DNA of 64,000 bases from assembly GCA_017626395.1 (NCBI GenBank), contig JAGAIU010000055.1, positions 1 through 64,000 on the forward strand, given 5' to 3'. A program made the translations under genes and the position numbers. The stretch's first letter is position 1. Each line of letters opens with the position of its first letter. The notes beneath the pieces were generated by a model. It was not told where the DNA came from. It searched no databases and saw only the letters and a list, made by a program, of their open reading frames with translations. The stretch is from Clostridia bacterium. Lineage in GTDB: Bacteria; Bacillota; Clostridia; TANB77; CAG-465. This document shows positions 63,397 to 64,000 of this stretch, one piece after another.

Positions 63397-64000
63397 TTAT
63401 AATATATTTTTTAATACAATTGTTTTAATTTTAGAAACTTCTTCTAATGTTGTAGCAACACCTTCGTTGCCTATACCACTATTTTTCCAGCCACCAAATG
63501 GCATTTCGAAGCTTCTATAGAAACTTGCTCCATTTATTATTGCACCGCCACATTCTAATTTAGCAGCTACTTGCATTCCTAGTTTGTAATCTTTAGTGAT
63601 TACACAACCACATAGACCGTATGAAGATTGGTTAGCTATTTCTATTGCTTCTTCAACAGTATCAAATCCAATTACAGGAATTACTGGTCCAAATATTTCC
63701 ATATCTTTAGCTACATCCATATCTTTTGTAACGTTATCTAAAATAGTTGGTCCATAGAAAGCAGAATATCTCTTTCCACCACAAACAAGTTTTGCGCCTT
63801 GTTCAAGTGTTTTATTAACATACTCTTCTACTCTTTTTGCAGCAGCTATGTTAATTAGTGGACCCATATCTGTATCAAAGCTTGATGGATCACCAACTTT
63901 AAGATTTGCTATTACATCTTTCATTCTATTTATAAATTCTTTCTTTCTAGAATTATGAATTAAGAAACGTTTACTTGCACAACATACTTGTCCACCATTG
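63397..64000 (-). CDS. NAD(P)-dependent aldehyde dehydrogenase, C-terminal part (5' end outside window)
   Basis: Partial gene: the frame runs from the stop at 63397 through the window edge, about 200 codons. GGQVCCASKRF holds the catalytic Cys, with GPLINIAAAKRVEEYV, EIFGPVIPVIGFDTVEEAI and MPFGGWKNSGIGNEG downstream. It belongs to the ALDH superfamily (lactaldehyde, succinate-semialdehyde or similar). Reading only from the internal Met at 63924 would drop the catalytic Cys, so the gene must begin beyond 64000. It is upstream of fucO in the same operon, so the two may interconvert an aldehyde with its acid and alcohol. Confidence 0.9.
   Translation of the reverse strand, partial: NGGQVCCASKRFLIHNSRKKEFINRMKDVIANLKVGDPSSFDTDMGPLINIAAAKRVEEYVNKTLEQGAKLVCGGKRYSAFYGPTILDNVTKDMDVAKDMEIFGPVIPVIGFDTVEEAIEIANQSSYGLCGCVITKDYKLGMQVAAKLECGGAIINGASFYRSFEMPFGGWKNSGIGNEGVATTLEEVSKIKTIVLKNIL

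Noticed and set aside
63397..63924. Aldehyde dehydrogenase as a complete 175-residue gene from Met 63924
   Set aside because: The frame continues to the window edge and includes the catalytic Cys segment, so it is a truncated view of a full gene.

Overview
The window is AT-rich (roughly 30% G+C or less by eye) chromosomal DNA from an anaerobic, endospore-forming member of the Bacillota, most likely class Clostridia and probably uncultured. Spore traits are a complete GerA-type germination receptor operon, a BofC-like gene and a BclB-type collagen-like exosporium protein. Anaerobic metabolism is shown by a four-subunit pyruvate/2-oxoacid:ferredoxin oxidoreductase, formate-tetrahydrofolate ligase and a FucO-type iron alcohol dehydrogenase beside an aldehyde dehydrogenase. 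Coding follows the standard bacterial code with strong GGAGG-type ribosome binding sites. No phage, insertion sequence, CRISPR array or rRNA operon is visible.

Layout: 1-4.1 kb (minus) holds comEC, a BofC-like gene and an anchored extracytoplasmic protein. 4.1-6.5 kb (plus) is a glycosyltransferase next to the collagen-like spore protein. 6.6-9.7 kb is the porCDAB operon. 9.7-17.4 kb (minus) carries a WG-repeat protein, dinB, small unknown genes and smc, which is interrupted by an in-frame TAA. 17.5-18.8 kb (plus) is a small island of unknown genes. 18.9-25.4 kb (minus) has a MucBP surface protein, a PLD-like protein, fhs, tRNA-Gln, a PAP2 phosphatase and a ribbon-helix-helix (RHH) regulator. 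25.6-37 kb has rsgA, tspO, a Clp-type ATPase fused to an FtsH-type M41 protease, tRNA-Gln/tRNA-His, trmB, rnr-secG, an O-antigen-ligase-like gene and a second RHH paralogue. 37-50 kb has a MazG-like gene, tRNA-Arg, a phosphodiesterase, an ABC-F protein, mscL with a zinc ribbon, an ECF sigma factor with a membrane partner, hup, a SpoVB/YtgP-like flippase, a uridine-kinase-like enzyme and an RluA-type synthase. 50-64 kb has asd, a DUF2207 protein, a rifampin-phosphotransferase-like enzyme, the gerA operon, an SDR, a Pr6Pr protein and the alcohol/aldehyde dehydrogenase pair, the latter cut by the window end.

The most noteworthy items are the soluble Clp_N-AAA-M41 chimera, and two RHH paralogues whose promoters carry the same 27-bp operator-like element at the same distance from the start codon. 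A cluster of single-base lesions (a nonsense codon in smc and probable 1-nt insertions in three small genes) is either real decay or polymorphism, or sequence error. Two genes (comEC and an rluA homologue) have promoters placed so that their mRNAs should be leaderless. The spore-coat cassette and the germination operon describe the same life stage, and Por with Fhs fits an acetyl-CoA/one-carbon anaerobic metabolism.
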